Made by a program: the position numbers and the translations under genes. The notes below the pieces were generated by a model that worked only from the letters and a program-made list of their open reading frames with translations, searched no databases and had not been told where the DNA came from. From the NCBI GenBank assembly GCA_031259215.1, contig JAIRLU010000119.1:1-49513 (forward strand): a DNA stretch of 49,513 nucleotides. Direction: 5' to 3'. The number at the start of each line of letters is the position of its first letter. The stretch's first letter is position 1. This document shows positions 10,593 through 21,050 of the stretch, piece by piece. The DNA comes from Treponema sp. (lineage in GTDB: Bacteria; Spirochaetota; Spirochaetia; Treponematales; Breznakiellaceae).

Positions 10593-12509
10593 CTATTTGT
10601 CATCCACCACTTCGTAATCCACATCTTCCGCTCGCTTGGTATCAGCGCTATCCTGAGCAGAACCACCTCCTGCAGCATTAGAACCGGGCTGCTGCCCTGG
10701 CTGAGCCCCTGTCTGCTTGTATACCTCTTCTGCAATCTTGTAGGATACTTGTTTCAGGGTTTCGGTTTTATCTCGGATGGCCTGAACCTCGGCCCCTTCC
10801 AAGGCCCGCTTGAGGTCTGCAATGGCTTCCTCTGCCTTGGCTTTATCCGCGGCGTTGATCTTATCCCCGAGGTCTTTGATGTTCTTTTCGGTACTGTAGA
10901 TCATGGTGTCCGCTTCGTTCCGGACTTCCGCCCGTTCCCGTTCCTTCCGGTCTTCTTCGGCGTGGAGTTCCGCTTCCTTAACCATACGGTCAATATCCGT
11001 ATCCGAAAGGCCTGAAGAACTTTCAATACGGATCTTCTGTTCCTTACCGGTTCCTAAATCTTTGGCAGATACATGCACAATACCATTGGCGTCAATATCA
11101 AAAGCCACCTCTATTTGGGGTATGCCCCGAGGCGCAGGAGGGATGCCTACCAGATCAAACCGGCCTAGGGTACGGTTCTGATTGGCCATTTCCCGCTCTC
11201 CTTGCAGTACTTGAATAGAAACCGCGGTCTGACCATCAGCAGCAGTAGAGAAGATCTGACTTTTCCTGGTGGGGATGGTGGTATTCCGCGGGATGAGCTT
11301 GGTCATGACCCCTCCCAAGGTTTCAATCCCCAAGGAGAGGGGGGTTACATCCAGGAGCAGCACATCTTTGACATCTCCCCCCAAGATACCTCCCTGGATT
11401 GCCGCGCCAATGGCCACTGCCTCGTCAGGGTTGACCCCCTTATTGGGTTCTTTCCTGAACAGGTCCTTGACGATCTGCTGTACCGCGGGTATCCGGGTAG
11501 AACCTCCTACCAGAATGATCTCGTCAATCTGGTCTGCAGTGAGTCCCGCATCGGCGAGGGCCTTTTTGCAGGGCTCTTTGGATCGTTCCAAGAGGTCTGT
11601 GACCATCTGTTCAAATTTCGCCCGGGTAAGGGTTTTTTGCAGGTGCTTAGGCCCTGATTGATCCGCGGTAATAAAGGGAAGGTTCACCTCAGTGGTCTGC
11701 ATCGCAGAAAGCTCGATCTTGGCTTTCTCAGCGGCTTCCCGGAGGCGCTGCAAGGCCATACGATCCTGCCCAAGGTCTATAGCAGTATCTTTCTTAAATT
11801 CTGCAATGAGCCATTCCATGATCCGGCGGTCAAAATCGTCCCCTCCCAGATGGGTATCCCCGTTGGTGGACTTCACTTCAAAGACCCCTTCCCCCAGTTC
11901 CAGAATAGAAATGTCGAAGGTACCGCCTCCCAGATCGTACACCGCAATGGTTTTTTCTTTTTTTTGGTCCTTGTTAAAGCCGAAGGCCAAAGACGCTGCA
12001 GTGGGTTCGTTGATAATACGCTTAACTTCAAGGCCTGCAATCTTCCCGGCGTCTTTGGTAGCCTGCCGTTGCGCATCGTTGAAGTAGGCCGGCACAGTGA
12101 TTACCGCTTCGGTAACCGCTTCCCCGAGGTAATCTTCCGCGGTTTTTTTCATTTTTTGCAGAACAAAGGCGGATATTTCTTGGGGAGAATACTTTTTCCC
12201 GTCAATATCCACCCGTACATCATCCCCCTGTTCTACCACTCGATAGGGGACCAATTTCATTTCATTGCCAACCTCAGAATACCGGCGCCCCATGAACCGT
12301 TTAATAGAATAAATCGTGTTCTCCGGGTTCGTGATCATCTGGTTTTTTGCCGGTTGACCGATTACCCGTTCACCTTTACTGGTAAACCCGACAATAGAAG
12401 GGGTGGTCCGTCCACCTTCAGAATTCTGAATAACGATGGGTTCGCCCCCCTCAAGCACCGATACGCATGAGTTTGTGGTTCCCAGATCGATTCCAATTAT
12501 TTTACCCAT
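10593..12509 (-). CDS. dnaK: Chaperone DnaK (Hsp70)
   Basis: [24 protein letters not shown]...; [16 protein letters not shown]; substrate-binding domain. Confidence 0.98.
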   Translation of the reverse strand: MGKIIGIDLGTTNSCVSVLEGGEPIVIQNSEGGRTTPSIVGFTSKGERVIGQPAKNQMITNPENTIYSIKRFMGRRYSEVGNEMKLVPYRVVEQGDDVRVDIDGKKYSPQEISAFVLQKMKKTAEDYLGEAVTEAVITVPAYFNDAQRQATKDAGKIAGLEVKRIINEPTAASLAFGFNKDQKKEKTIAVYDLGGGTFDISILELGEGVFEVKSTNGDTHLGGDDFDRRIMEWLIAEFKKDTAIDLGQDRMALQRLREAAEKAKIELSAMQTTEVNLPFITADQSGPKHLQKTLTRAKFEQMVTDLLERSKEPCKKALADAGLTADQIDEIILVGGSTRIPAVQQIVKDLFRKEPNKGVNPDEAVAIGAAIQGGILGGDVKDVLLLDVTPLSLGIETLGGVMTKLIPRNTTIPTRKSQIFSTAADGQTAVSIQVLQGEREMANQNRTLGRFDLVGIPPAPRGIPQIEVAFDIDANGIVHVSAKDLGTGKEQKIRIESSSGLSDTDIDRMVKEAELHAEEDRKERERAEVRNEADTMIYSTEKNIKDLGDKINAADKAKAEEAIADLKRALEGAEVQAIRDKTETLKQVSYKIAEEVYKQTGAQPGQQPGSNAAGGGSAQDSADTKRAEDVDYEVVDDK

Positions 12510-12531
12510 ATATGATAAACTCCTTTACCCA

Positions 12532-12554
12532 TTTTTCTATAAAAAATAGAAAAA
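12532..12554. repeat. AT-rich perfect inverted repeat (TTTTTCTAT/ATAGAAAAA) in the grpE-dnaK gap
   Basis: 9-bp arms around AAAAA, read directly. Confidence 0.6.
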
Positions 12555-12627
12555 TATAATTATGCCATCCTAATAAATATACTAAAAAATCATTTAGTTG
12601 CGATCATCCACTCCCTATCCTGTATAA

Positions 12628-13317
12628 TTATGAGGGATTTTCCGCGGATCCCCTATCTTCGTTAGGCTCGGCCTTTTCCGGTTCCCTATCGGCCCCGGGA
12701 TGCTCAGGCATCAAGACCTTTACCTTAGCGCTCCTGACGATCCGATCCTTTAAGGTATACCCTTTAATGAAATCTTCCTTTACCACCGGCTCGTGTATAT
12801 CGGGAGATTTCTCCATCATGATCGCTTCATGCCGATTGGGGTCAAAGGGTTCTCCGGTGGAATCGAAGCGTTTGAGTCCCCACTTGTTCTCCAACTGAGA
12901 AGACAGGCGCTTTTCGATCATGCTGATCCCTTCGTAAAACACGGTGAAGTCTGCAGCAGTCTTCTGGGAGGCATCTGCCGCCTTGCTGGCCCGCTCAAAA
13001 TCATCAATGATGGGGATGAGGTCCAAAAGCAAGCTTTGATTTGCAAAATCAATGGCTTCCTGTTTCTCCCGGTTCATACGCTTACGGAAATTCTCAAATT
13101 CTGCGGCTTTGCGTAGATTCTGATCCTTAAGCTCGGCGATCTGCTCTTCCGCATGCTTGAGTTTTTCCTCTGGAGTGAGGTTCTCAGTTGGTTCTACAAG
13201 CCCTTGTTCGTCCTGAGCAGGTTCAGGGGTAAGGGGATCGGGGGCGGCTTCCGCTGCCTGTTCTGGATGCGGATCTGCTTCGTGATAATGAGCACCATGT
13301 TCTGTTGACATAACCAT
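12628..13317 (-). CDS. grpE: Nucleotide exchange factor GrpE
   Basis: AAEFENFRKRMNREKQEAIDFANQSLLLDLIPIIDDFERA...; upstream of dnaK and dnaJ on the same strand. Confidence 0.95.
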   Translation of the reverse strand: MVMSTEHGAHYHEADPHPEQAAEAAPDPLTPEPAQDEQGLVEPTENLTPEEKLKHAEEQIAELKDQNLRKAAEFENFRKRMNREKQEAIDFANQSLLLDLIPIIDDFERASKAADASQKTAADFTVFYEGISMIEKRLSSQLENKWGLKRFDSTGEPFDPNRHEAIMMEKSPDIHEPVVKEDFIKGYTLKDRIVRSAKVKVLMPEHPGADREPEKAEPNEDRGSAENPS

Positions 13318-13795
13318 TCACACCTTTTTTATGAATTCTGGATACTTGGTATAGCCTGGTGAAACATATACACCCTAAGGCGTACTATTGCGGGGGTTTA
13401 AACCCGAAGGCCGTTTAAGTCTCTCAAAGTAATACTTATTAAAAACATACTTAACCAGCGCTATAAAGGTCAAGAAAATTTTGTTACTAGGCAGTATAAA
13501 CCTTCGGACGGGCAGGCAGCGGTTTCCGTATAAAGCCAATGGAGGTGGGGGTGGGGGATACCTATCCACAGGAAAACCTTAAAACCCTTATCAGGAACAA
13601 AACGATCCACTACCAAGGTAAGGGCACATCCCGCCCAGGTCCAGGGAAGCAAAGGGAAGATGCATTTCCAGTCCCCACTGCGACGGTATAGAGGGGCCGA
13701 AAGACCCCGCTCCGCGGAAGTTTTCTCGTATTTACCTGGTACTTAAAGCCCATACCCTAGTATTACCTTGTGAGGTATGTATATATACTGATCCT

Positions 13796-14911
13796 ATGAT
13801 TCTATATGATCCAGATCTCATACAAACCTATACTGATTACGGTATCATGCTCCCGATTTCCCCTAGCCGGGCACCGCGGATCATTGATTTTCTAACCCAT
13901 GCCGGAGTCCTTGGCATAGATCCCCTCAAACCGGTTTTCGATTGTCCTGGAGCCCGCCGCTTCCTAGGAGCGTCTCCGGAGCCGCTCATAAACCGGAAGG
14001 ATCTGGAACGGGTTCATCAAAAGGAGTTCATTGCTCGGTTGTACCAAGAGGGCCCAGAAGGTTCCCAAGGACTGCTGAAAGCCCTACTCCATACCTATGA
14101 GCTTATAGATAGCCAGGGACGGCCTCACCGTTATGAACCGGATCGGGCAGTGAAGCCTTTGGTAGCGCTGTTTCACCTTACGGTAGCCCAGGTCGAAGGC
14201 ACCTACTTAGCCTGTCGGCTTGCCTTAAAGCAGGAAGACCCTAAACCAGGGTTCTGTTATTATCTGGGCGGAGGTATGCATCACGCTCGGTATGACCAAG
14301 GGGCAGGGTTTTGTCTTATCCATGATATCATGATTGCAGCTCGGAAATTGCAGGCTGAAAACCAGGTCCAACGGATCTGGATTATAGACCTGGATGCTCA
14401 TAAAGGGTGTGGTACTGCAGAACTGGTACATTTTTCCCGAATCCGCGGGGAGCTAGGCGGGAATAACGACGCTGCCACGGCTCTTGCGATCAGTACCCTC
14501 TCCATACACATGGCCAAAGGATGGCCCTTGGATGCGGAAACCTTGCAAGCCGCATCTCCGGGACGAGCCCCCTGGATCCAGGGGGATGTGGAGATCGGCA
14601 TCGAAGCAGGAGCAGAGGATACCTATGTCCCGGAATTACAGAAGGGTTTAGTGCTGCTGGAGAAACACTCTCAAAACCTGCAACCAGATCTGGTCATCGT
14701 GGTTGATGGCTCCGACCCGTATGAACATGACGAGCTCCCTTCCAGTAGTCTCCTCAAGTTGCGTCTGGACTGCTGTATTGAACGGGACCAGCTTATCTAT
14801 CAGTACCTCCGAGAACGGGGGATTCCCTCTGCCTGGATCATGGCCGGGGGTTATGGGGAACGGGCCTGGGAACCGAATGGGTACTTTTTGCGGACCTTGT
14901 CGGATGGATGA
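13796..14911 (+). CDS. Histone deacetylase/arginase-fold deacetylase family protein
   Basis: YYLGGGMHHARYDQGAGFCLIHDIMIAA, IIDLDAHKGCGTAEL (Asp/His metal ligands), VVDGSDPYEHDELPSS, AGGYG. Confidence 0.8.
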   Translation: MILYDPDLIQTYTDYGIMLPISPSRAPRIIDFLTHAGVLGIDPLKPVFDCPGARRFLGASPEPLINRKDLERVHQKEFIARLYQEGPEGSQGLLKALLHTYELIDSQGRPHRYEPDRAVKPLVALFHLTVAQVEGTYLACRLALKQEDPKPGFCYYLGGGMHHARYDQGAGFCLIHDIMIAARKLQAENQVQRIWIIDLDAHKGCGTAELVHFSRIRGELGGNNDAATALAISTLSIHMAKGWPLDAETLQAASPGRAPWIQGDVEIGIEAGAEDTYVPELQKGLVLLEKHSQNLQPDLVIVVDGSDPYEHDELPSSSLLKLRLDCCIERDQLIYQYLRERGIPSAWIMAGGYGERAWEPNGYFLRTLSDG

Positions 14912-14951
14912 GGGGACCCTGGTAAAGACCACAACATGCTTTCTTCGGGCA

Positions 14952-16220
14952 CTACCTGTTTAGTTTATTCAGAAGGAGCTTCCTGAATCGCCCCATCGGT
15001 TCGGAATCAGGTTCTAAGGCTAAGGCTGCTTCACAATCTGCGAGAGCTTGGGGAAGGTCATCCAGGTGATAATACGCCTGCCCTCGGCGATAGTAACAAA
15101 ATGCCTGATAGGGGTTTATCTTGAGGGATAGGGTAAAATCCTCGATGGCATCCAGGTACTGTTGTAAAACCGTTTTGACGATACCCCGAAAATAAAGGGC
15201 TTTATAGGATGCACAGTCCAATGCTAAAGAGCGGGTAAAATCCTCGATGGCATCGTCATATTGGGATCGGGCGAAATTAGCCATCCCCCGATGTTTATAA
15301 ATAAGGGAAGCAATGGTATTGTGAGGTTCCAGGTTCAGAATAGCGGTGTAAAGGATAATTGCTTCGGTAAACCGATGCTCGTTATGCGCATACAAGGCAG
15401 TAAGCAGCAGTTCATCAATCGAATTACTTTCCGGAGCGTCCTGAGATGCTATAGCAAGAGATAGTCCGTCTCCAGGGGGTTCTTTTCGGTGATTCTGAGG
15501 GAACTTGTTCGGTTTTTCATGGGTAAAGAGGGGGATATCAATGGATGCTTCAATTTTCTTAAAAAAAGAAGCCCGTCGTTTTTCCAACTCCCCGTTGAGC
15601 CGCCGCTGATAGGTCCTGACTTCCTGAAAAATCGTATCTGCCAAGGAAAGGCTGGCATTAAGGGCTGCTAATTTGCGTTTCATCGGTTCGTCGAAGGGGG
15701 TAAATGCAGCTTTATACACCAGTTCATGTTCCACTTCAGCCCAGGCATCCTGGAGAATAGTACGAATTTGAATCTCTGCCACTTCCAATCCGCAGTCTCC
15801 TCGGTTTTTTACAAGGACTTCAGGAATTTTTATCAAAAGATGAATTGATTCATAGCCGAATTCTTTGAAAGAATAATTAGAACCCTTTCGTTCCACCTCA
15901 ACAACTTCAAAGTTGGCTTGTAAACACTTCTCAACGAGGATGATATCTTCAAAAAAAGGGCATACAATCCTGATACCGATTACATCGGTAATACCCAAGG
16001 ATTGGGAACAGCATGGATCTTTTTGAAGCAGTTGGATGTATTTTTTATAATAACTCTCAAATTCCTTGACTCGGCCTTTGACTATCGGGCGGGATGAAAG
16101 AAACTTAAGCTTTTCCTCAAGGGTGGTTTCCATATCCCTGGCAATTAAACTCCTTACCAGGGCGTACCCCTCATAGGCTTTCCGAAGCGTATTCTGATCG
16201 GGGATTATACGATTATACAT
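14952..16220 (-). CDS. RelA/SpoT-type (p)ppGpp synthetase-domain protein fused to C-terminal TPR repeats
   Basis: KGRVKEFESYYKK, DVIGIRIVCPFFED, EFGYESIHLLI, VAEIQIRTILQDAWAEVEHELVYK; then TPRs (AIEDFTRSLALDCASYKALYFRGIVKTVLQQYLDAIEDFTLSLKINPYQAFCYYRRGQAYYHL). Confidence 0.88.
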   Translation of the reverse strand: MYNRIIPDQNTLRKAYEGYALVRSLIARDMETTLEEKLKFLSSRPIVKGRVKEFESYYKKYIQLLQKDPCCSQSLGITDVIGIRIVCPFFEDIILVEKCLQANFEVVEVERKGSNYSFKEFGYESIHLLIKIPEVLVKNRGDCGLEVAEIQIRTILQDAWAEVEHELVYKAAFTPFDEPMKRKLAALNASLSLADTIFQEVRTYQRRLNGELEKRRASFFKKIEASIDIPLFTHEKPNKFPQNHRKEPPGDGLSLAIASQDAPESNSIDELLLTALYAHNEHRFTEAIILYTAILNLEPHNTIASLIYKHRGMANFARSQYDDAIEDFTRSLALDCASYKALYFRGIVKTVLQQYLDAIEDFTLSLKINPYQAFCYYRRGQAYYHLDDLPQALADCEAALALEPDSEPMGRFRKLLLNKLNR

Positions 16221-16250
16221 CTGCGGCCCAGTTTTTCCTATAGAAAATCA

Positions 16251-16292
16251 AAGGCTACCTAAAAAACCACTAAGAATTTCTCAGGTAGCCTT
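16251..16292. terminator. Putative bidirectional terminator between flaA and the RelA/SpoT-TPR gene
   Basis: 10-bp arms AAGGCTACCT (16251-16260) and AGGTAGCCTT (16283-16292) in the intergenic region. Confidence 0.65.
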
Positions 16293-16340
16293 CTTTGGTT
16301 TATAGTACTACTGTAAGCAAACACCTACCTCGTCAGCGCG

Positions 16341-17405
16341 CTATTCTTCTGCTTCCTCGCCGCTACTCGCACCCTCAGTAGGAGTAAAGGTGGTCTCAGT
16401 AGCCTGCCGCTGATTATCCAGATACCGCTGAATTTGAGCTTGGCCAAGCCGCTGCAATTCTCCGGTCTTCCGGGCAGTCTCCCGATCCTGGATAATATTC
16501 CAGAGTGATTCATCTTCAATATCCCGTTCAGTATCAAGGACCGCCTTATCGTAGATGACTTTAACATCTTTGAAATACCCGATAAAATCTCCACCGGGGC
16601 TAGAGGCACTCCGCTGAATGAGGAATCCGCCAAACTTTACAAAGGGCGTTGAATCAGGATAGATGGGATACAAGCGTAATTCCCGATTCCGAACATTCTG
16701 CACATACGCAGGATTATCCCACCGGAGTTCTCCCCAACCTTCAAAGTTAAGATACCCCATGAAGTAGGTCTTTTCGTTCCCTTTGTCATCAATCAAGATC
16801 ACCGAAAGGGCATGGGGAAAATTGAGTCCATAGGCATTTACGGCGATTGACCTAATCGTTCCGACGTTTTTGATCACCCCTAAACCACCGGTAGGTTTAC
16901 CTTCATCATCAGGTTCACCCTCAAAGCGACTCGGCCCGGTAACCCCTGATTCTTCACCAGCTTCGATATTTCCATCATCATCAATGGTTGCCGGAGGTTC
17001 AAACGCGGGAATATCAAAGGGCGGCTTCACAATGGCCCAAGAATTAAAGGCCTCCACCGGGAAGTGGATACGAACACCCATCACCTTTTCCCATTCTTTA
17101 GAGGGCGCCTCTTTAGTATAACTAAGATGCTTGGTAGTGATATTCTGCGCAGAAGATGAGAATACCACATCCCAATTAGTTATAGCCAAAGAAGATTTCA
17201 TCTCTACCTTTTGCCGGGCGGTGAAATTGCTGGTGGCCTCATTGGTAAAGTCCATCAAGGTCGCACGGTTTTGAGTGGGCACGTCATTTTGATCGGGAAC
17301 AATATCAGCCGTTAATTTTGAAAAATCGATAAGCACCGACTCCTCAGCAAACACCGATCCCATTGCCAATAACGTGACGACGACAAGAATGAAGATACGT
17401 TTCAT
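16341..17405 (-). CDS. flaA: Flagellar filament outer layer (sheath) protein FlaA
   Basis: Signal peptide MKRIFILVVVTLLAMGSVFAEE; VLIDFSKL..; WEKVMGVRIHFPVEAFNSWAIVKPPFDIPAFEP; LSVILIDDKGNEKTYFMGYLNFEGWGELRWDNP. Confidence 0.9.
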   Translation of the reverse strand: MKRIFILVVVTLLAMGSVFAEESVLIDFSKLTADIVPDQNDVPTQNRATLMDFTNEATSNFTARQKVEMKSSLAITNWDVVFSSSAQNITTKHLSYTKEAPSKEWEKVMGVRIHFPVEAFNSWAIVKPPFDIPAFEPPATIDDDGNIEAGEESGVTGPSRFEGEPDDEGKPTGGLGVIKNVGTIRSIAVNAYGLNFPHALSVILIDDKGNEKTYFMGYLNFEGWGELRWDNPAYVQNVRNRELRLYPIYPDSTPFVKFGGFLIQRSASSPGGDFIGYFKDVKVIYDKAVLDTERDIEDESLWNIIQDRETARKTGELQRLGQAQIQRYLDNQRQATETTFTPTEGASSGEEAEE

Positions 17406-17454
17406 TCACAGCTCCTTTCAATTGTCTGTAATTTTAACATACTAGTTATTAACA

Positions 17455-17482
17455 AGTATACAAAATATAATTTATTTGTCAA
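17455..17482 (-). promoter_or_regulatory. Sigma70-like promoter for flaA
   Basis: On the minus strand: TTGACA (17482-17477), 16-nt spacer, TATACT (17460-17455), about 50 nt upstream of the flaA start. Confidence 0.65.
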
Positions 17483-17569
17483 CGACTTTTTACCGCAATT
17501 TCCACAATATGGGTAAATTTTGAAATAATTATTTGAGGCTGTTTCAAAATGGCAAAGGGTCAAACCGCC

Positions 17570-18103
17570 TCAGGCATCCTCTCCCTCATCGGTTTGTATG
17601 ACCCGTATCTCATGGCCGTAGATAAAAAGCTTGACCCTTTGCACCGAAGGAAAATTCCGCCGGATTCCCTGTTGGAGCGTTTCCAGGCCCCAAAAGACAT
17701 CCCTCCCCGGGGCTTCCACAAGGGGTAAGGCGGCGCTTTCCGAAAGATCCAGGTATACCACCGCATCTCGGTATAATAATGAACGAAGCCTCGTCTCTCG
17801 TGGAAACAAAGGCAGAGAATCCGGTACAATCGGTCCAAGGAGCGCCTCCTCTACATAGCGTCTGAGGGCAATTTCCTCTGTGGGGGCTCGGGAAAGCATA
17901 CGGTTTTCTACCACCGGTTTTCCATCCCCCAAGGTATAAAAGATAAAAGTCCGTCGCACCTGGTTTATGTGCCGGAATTGGATGAAGGTGAAGATGCCCA
18001 GCAGCAACAGGTAAACCACACGTCGAATATACGATTTTGTCCTAAAACCGCCCCTTTTTTTACTGTTTCTCGTACCACTACCTGCCATGCCCATTCTTTT
18101 CAT
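17570..18103 (-). CDS. GerMN-domain protein
   Basis: RRYVEEALLGPIVPDSLPLFPRETRLRSLLYRDAVVYLDLSESA...GLETLQQGIRRNFPSVQRVKLFIYGHE. Confidence 0.75.
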   Translation of the reverse strand: MKRMGMAGSGTRNSKKRGGFRTKSYIRRVVYLLLLGIFTFIQFRHINQVRRTFIFYTLGDGKPVVENRMLSRAPTEEIALRRYVEEALLGPIVPDSLPLFPRETRLRSLLYRDAVVYLDLSESAALPLVEAPGRDVFWGLETLQQGIRRNFPSVQRVKLFIYGHEIRVIQTDEGEDA

Positions 18104-18133
18104 TCGACCATTTTATATGGCGGCCCTTCATCG

Positions 18134-19204
18134 CTACAACCCTTCAAACTCACCTACAAAATCCATAATACCCTTATATAAGGCTTCTGAAAAGTGCTGT
18201 ATGTAGGTTTCATCAGTCAAAAGCGTGGCATCCGTTTCATTACTGAGAAAGCCTAACTCCACCAGAACCGAAGGCATCCGGGCATTCCGGACTACAAACC
18301 ATTCCTCTGCCTTGATACCCCGGGAAGGAAAAGCGCTGCCCAGGGTTTCATCAAACCGTTTCATGATAGATTCGGCCATCCTGATACTTTCAGAGGTGAA
18401 TTCCTCTTCCAGCATGGCATTCAGAATGGGAATCACCTCTTGGGCATCCTTGTATTTCGACTGGTCAATGAGGGTCCGCCGGTATTCGGGATTGAGGTAC
18501 CACACTTCATAGCCCCGTACGTGTTTATTGAAGGATGCATTGGCATGGATGGAAATGAATACCGTGGCCTCGTTATCTTGCAGAGGAATCCCATTGGCTA
18601 TGGCTACCCGATCATCCAAGCTGATAAAGGTGTCCTGGTCCCGAGTTAATAAGACCTGTTTATCAGGAAAACTGCGGGAAAGCCGACTATGAAGGTCCTT
18701 GGAAACCTTGAGGACCAGGTCCTTTTCCTCCACCCGTAAGGATTTTCCGTCAATAGTATGGTTTCCCACGGCTCCGGTATCTTTACCGCCATGACCAGGA
18801 TCCACAATAATCGCGGCAATACGAAACTGAGCCGGCGCTTCCTGGGAACGGGCATCTTCTAGAACCCTGATGAGGGTACCCACAAAGGCTTGGGGAAACT
18901 GCAGGGTTCCTTGCTCAAGGAAGGGGGACGGAAGGGAGAGTATTTCCTTACCGTTAAGGATAACCAGACCCGTTTCACCGGGCATCCCAACCCGGAAAGC
19001 TATGTACTGATCTGCCCATGAAAAGACTCCGGCCTGGAAAAAGGGATCCCAGCGGAATGTGGCTGTATTTCCCAGGGAACCGAGGTTTTTGAGGGTTTCA
19101 TCTAAGGTGAGGGTCTTCTCATCCCCAAAGCCCACTATTTGTGCCGATAGCAAGAGCAGGTTGGAAAACAAGAGACCTATCAAGAAACGCCGGTTATGCA
19201 TCAA
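18134..19204 (-). CDS. N-acetylmuramoyl-L-alanine amidase (Amidase_3)
   Basis: IIVDPGHGGKDTGAVG..., VFISIHANAS, RMPSVLVELGFLSNETDATLL. Confidence 0.9.
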   Translation of the reverse strand: MMHNRRFLIGLLFSNLLLLSAQIVGFGDEKTLTLDETLKNLGSLGNTATFRWDPFFQAGVFSWADQYIAFRVGMPGETGLVILNGKEILSLPSPFLEQGTLQFPQAFVGTLIRVLEDARSQEAPAQFRIAAIIVDPGHGGKDTGAVGNHTIDGKSLRVEEKDLVLKVSKDLHSRLSRSFPDKQVLLTRDQDTFISLDDRVAIANGIPLQDNEATVFISIHANASFNKHVRGYEVWYLNPEYRRTLIDQSKYKDAQEVIPILNAMLEEEFTSESIRMAESIMKRFDETLGSAFPSRGIKAEEWFVVRNARMPSVLVELGFLSNETDATLLTDETYIQHFSEALYKGIMDFVGEFEGL

Positions 19205-19412
19205 TTCTATTACCCACAGAAAGCCTTTTCATGGAGCTTGAAAGCGTTGACCTTATCACCGTCACCACAGGAACCGTGAGTAATGAGGCGGGTGAGGCGA
19301 TCAGCACCTCGGTACCATTGCTACTATCGAAACTAACCGGGTTTCAGAATATCCTGTTGCATGTACCCTCGCCATGAATTACTACTCCTCCGTGGCTGTC
19401 CTGTTCTTTTCT

Positions 19413-21035
19413 TCAACAGGAATGGAACGGTATCAGGGTATCTACCATATATACCGCCCCTTGGTATCCTCCCCGGATCAACGCTGCCCAAAAACGGCGG
19501 CCCAGAACCAGGGTTCCTGGTTCCCGAATCTTAGCCGGAGCATCTGCCCCGGCTTCCTCCCATAGGGGAAGGGGAAGCTCAGTGATTGCCCGGACCGCTT
19601 CAAGGCTTTCTTCCACGGTCCTTCCCATATAATCCCGCAAGTCTGATTCGATCAAGGGCTGAAACCGAAGAATTCCCACCTGGGACTTTTCAAGAGACTC
19701 CTTAATCCTTGCCGGCTCATATTCCGGTTCCGGGAAAGCCGCGAGGAGAGAACGAAGGGACGGGGAAACTCTAAATGCCCCCGGGGGAAACCCTTGGTCC
19801 TGGGCATCAGAAGCGAGGAATTCCTCGGTTTCCCTATCCGGCGCCTCAAGGCGGATCAAGACCAAACGAGCAGCCTGTTCCGCTGCACCTACCGCGGCTT
19901 CCCGTGTCGGAGCAGCGCTGATACTATTCCCACATTTGCTTACGTTATTTTCAGGAAACCGGACCCGGGTTCCCGGCTCAATCCGGAGGAACAGATCTCG
20001 TACATAGGTAACGGATTTGGCCTCTTCAATGCCATGAATACTCCGAACCGTTCCGGGGATGGAAATAAACGCCCGTTCCGCGCTGGTCCACTGACGGATC
20101 GGCTCAAGGCCTTTGGGGGGCCTCCCTAAAGCGATCTGGATGGCTCCCTGGGTAACTTCCACCCCTGAGGAGTAGGGGTAGGTCCAGCCTGACATATACC
20201 CCCCGGAAAGGCGAGCCGCGATTTCCCCTATCATAGGCCCTTGGGAGGTGAGTTTCATATCTCCCTTTGCCGCTCCATTGGTGATACCCAAGGCCCTGAT
20301 CCCTGCCCGAAAGACCGCAAGGAGGAGTTCCGTCGCGGCCGTGTTCAGGGCGGTAGGCATGGTATGGCCCATTTCAATGAAATAGGGAGGGAAAAAGATA
20401 TGCCGGTCCGCTACACCGTAAATGCGGATATCCCCTTGGTATACCAAGGCGTCTACCGAAAATTCAGGCCCTTCCATGTACGCTTCCAGGATAACCCGAT
20501 TGGTTCGGGAGAAGTTCAGCGCATCAGCCACCGCTGCCTTGAGCATTTCAGGGCCGTCAACCCTGCAGCAGCCCCGGGCGCCCATATTGTCCACAGGCTT
20601 AACCACCAGAGGATACCCAAAAGGAGGAGCAAACTCCGAATCCGGCACCCCCTCCACTACTATGAATGCAGGAGAAGGGAGTCCTGCCGCTTCGAAGCAC
20701 CGGCGCATCCGTTCCTTATCCGAGGCATTGAGGGCAGCCTCGTAAGGGATCCCAGGAAGCCCTACTTGGGCTGCAACCCACGCGACGGTAGCAGAAAAAT
20801 CGGTTCCTGCAGTCATGATCCCCCCCAATCCTCCCTGGGCTTTAAGGGACATGCCCAAGGCTGCAATGCCCTCTTGGTCCTTTAGATCGATCCGCTCAAA
20901 TCGATCCGCTAAAGAGACACAGGGAGCATGAGGATCCGCATCCACCACCACGGTTTCAAGCCCTAATGCCTTGGCAATTCTGATAGCAGGTCCCTGCATC
21001 ACCCCTGCACCCAGGATCATTAATCGTTCTTGCAT
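19413..21035 (-). CDS. ATP-grasp domain protein with a C-terminal extension
   Basis: MQERLMILGAGVMQGPAIRIAKALGLETVVVDADPHAP; ASDKERMRRCFEAAGLPSPAF; FGYPLVVKPVDNMGARGC. GGGAG precedes the ATG at 21035. Confidence 0.85.
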   Translation of the reverse strand: MQERLMILGAGVMQGPAIRIAKALGLETVVVDADPHAPCVSLADRFERIDLKDQEGIAALGMSLKAQGGLGGIMTAGTDFSATVAWVAAQVGLPGIPYEAALNASDKERMRRCFEAAGLPSPAFIVVEGVPDSEFAPPFGYPLVVKPVDNMGARGCCRVDGPEMLKAAVADALNFSRTNRVILEAYMEGPEFSVDALVYQGDIRIYGVADRHIFFPPYFIEMGHTMPTALNTAATELLLAVFRAGIRALGITNGAAKGDMKLTSQGPMIGEIAARLSGGYMSGWTYPYSSGVEVTQGAIQIALGRPPKGLEPIRQWTSAERAFISIPGTVRSIHGIEEAKSVTYVRDLFLRIEPGTRVRFPENNVSKCGNSISAAPTREAAVGAAEQAARLVLIRLEAPDRETEEFLASDAQDQGFPPGAFRVSPSLRSLLAAFPEPEYEPARIKESLEKSQVGILRFQPLIESDLRDYMGRTVEESLEAVRAITELPLPLWEEAGADAPAKIREPGTLVLGRRFWAALIRGGYQGAVYMVDTLIPFHSC

Positions 21036-21050
21036 AGCATCTCCCACCTA

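Noticed and set aside
11202-12470. Long plus-strand ORFs (151, 130, 270 aa) opposite dnaK
   Set aside because: Antisense shadow ORFs of a high-confidence dnaK gene; no recognisable domains.
13318-13400. Possible CIRCE (HrcA) operator upstream of grpE
   Set aside because: No TTAGCACTC-N9-GAGTGCTAA pattern seen by eye; hrcA is not in the window.
13470-13652. 60-aa minus ORF (MLPWTWAGCALTLVVDRFVPDKGF..)
   Set aside because: Slightly protein-like but no family recognised and no good RBS; not supported.
20241-20885. 214-aa plus-strand ORF opposite the ATP-grasp gene
   Set aside because: Shadow ORF, Arg/Gly-rich, no domain recognised.
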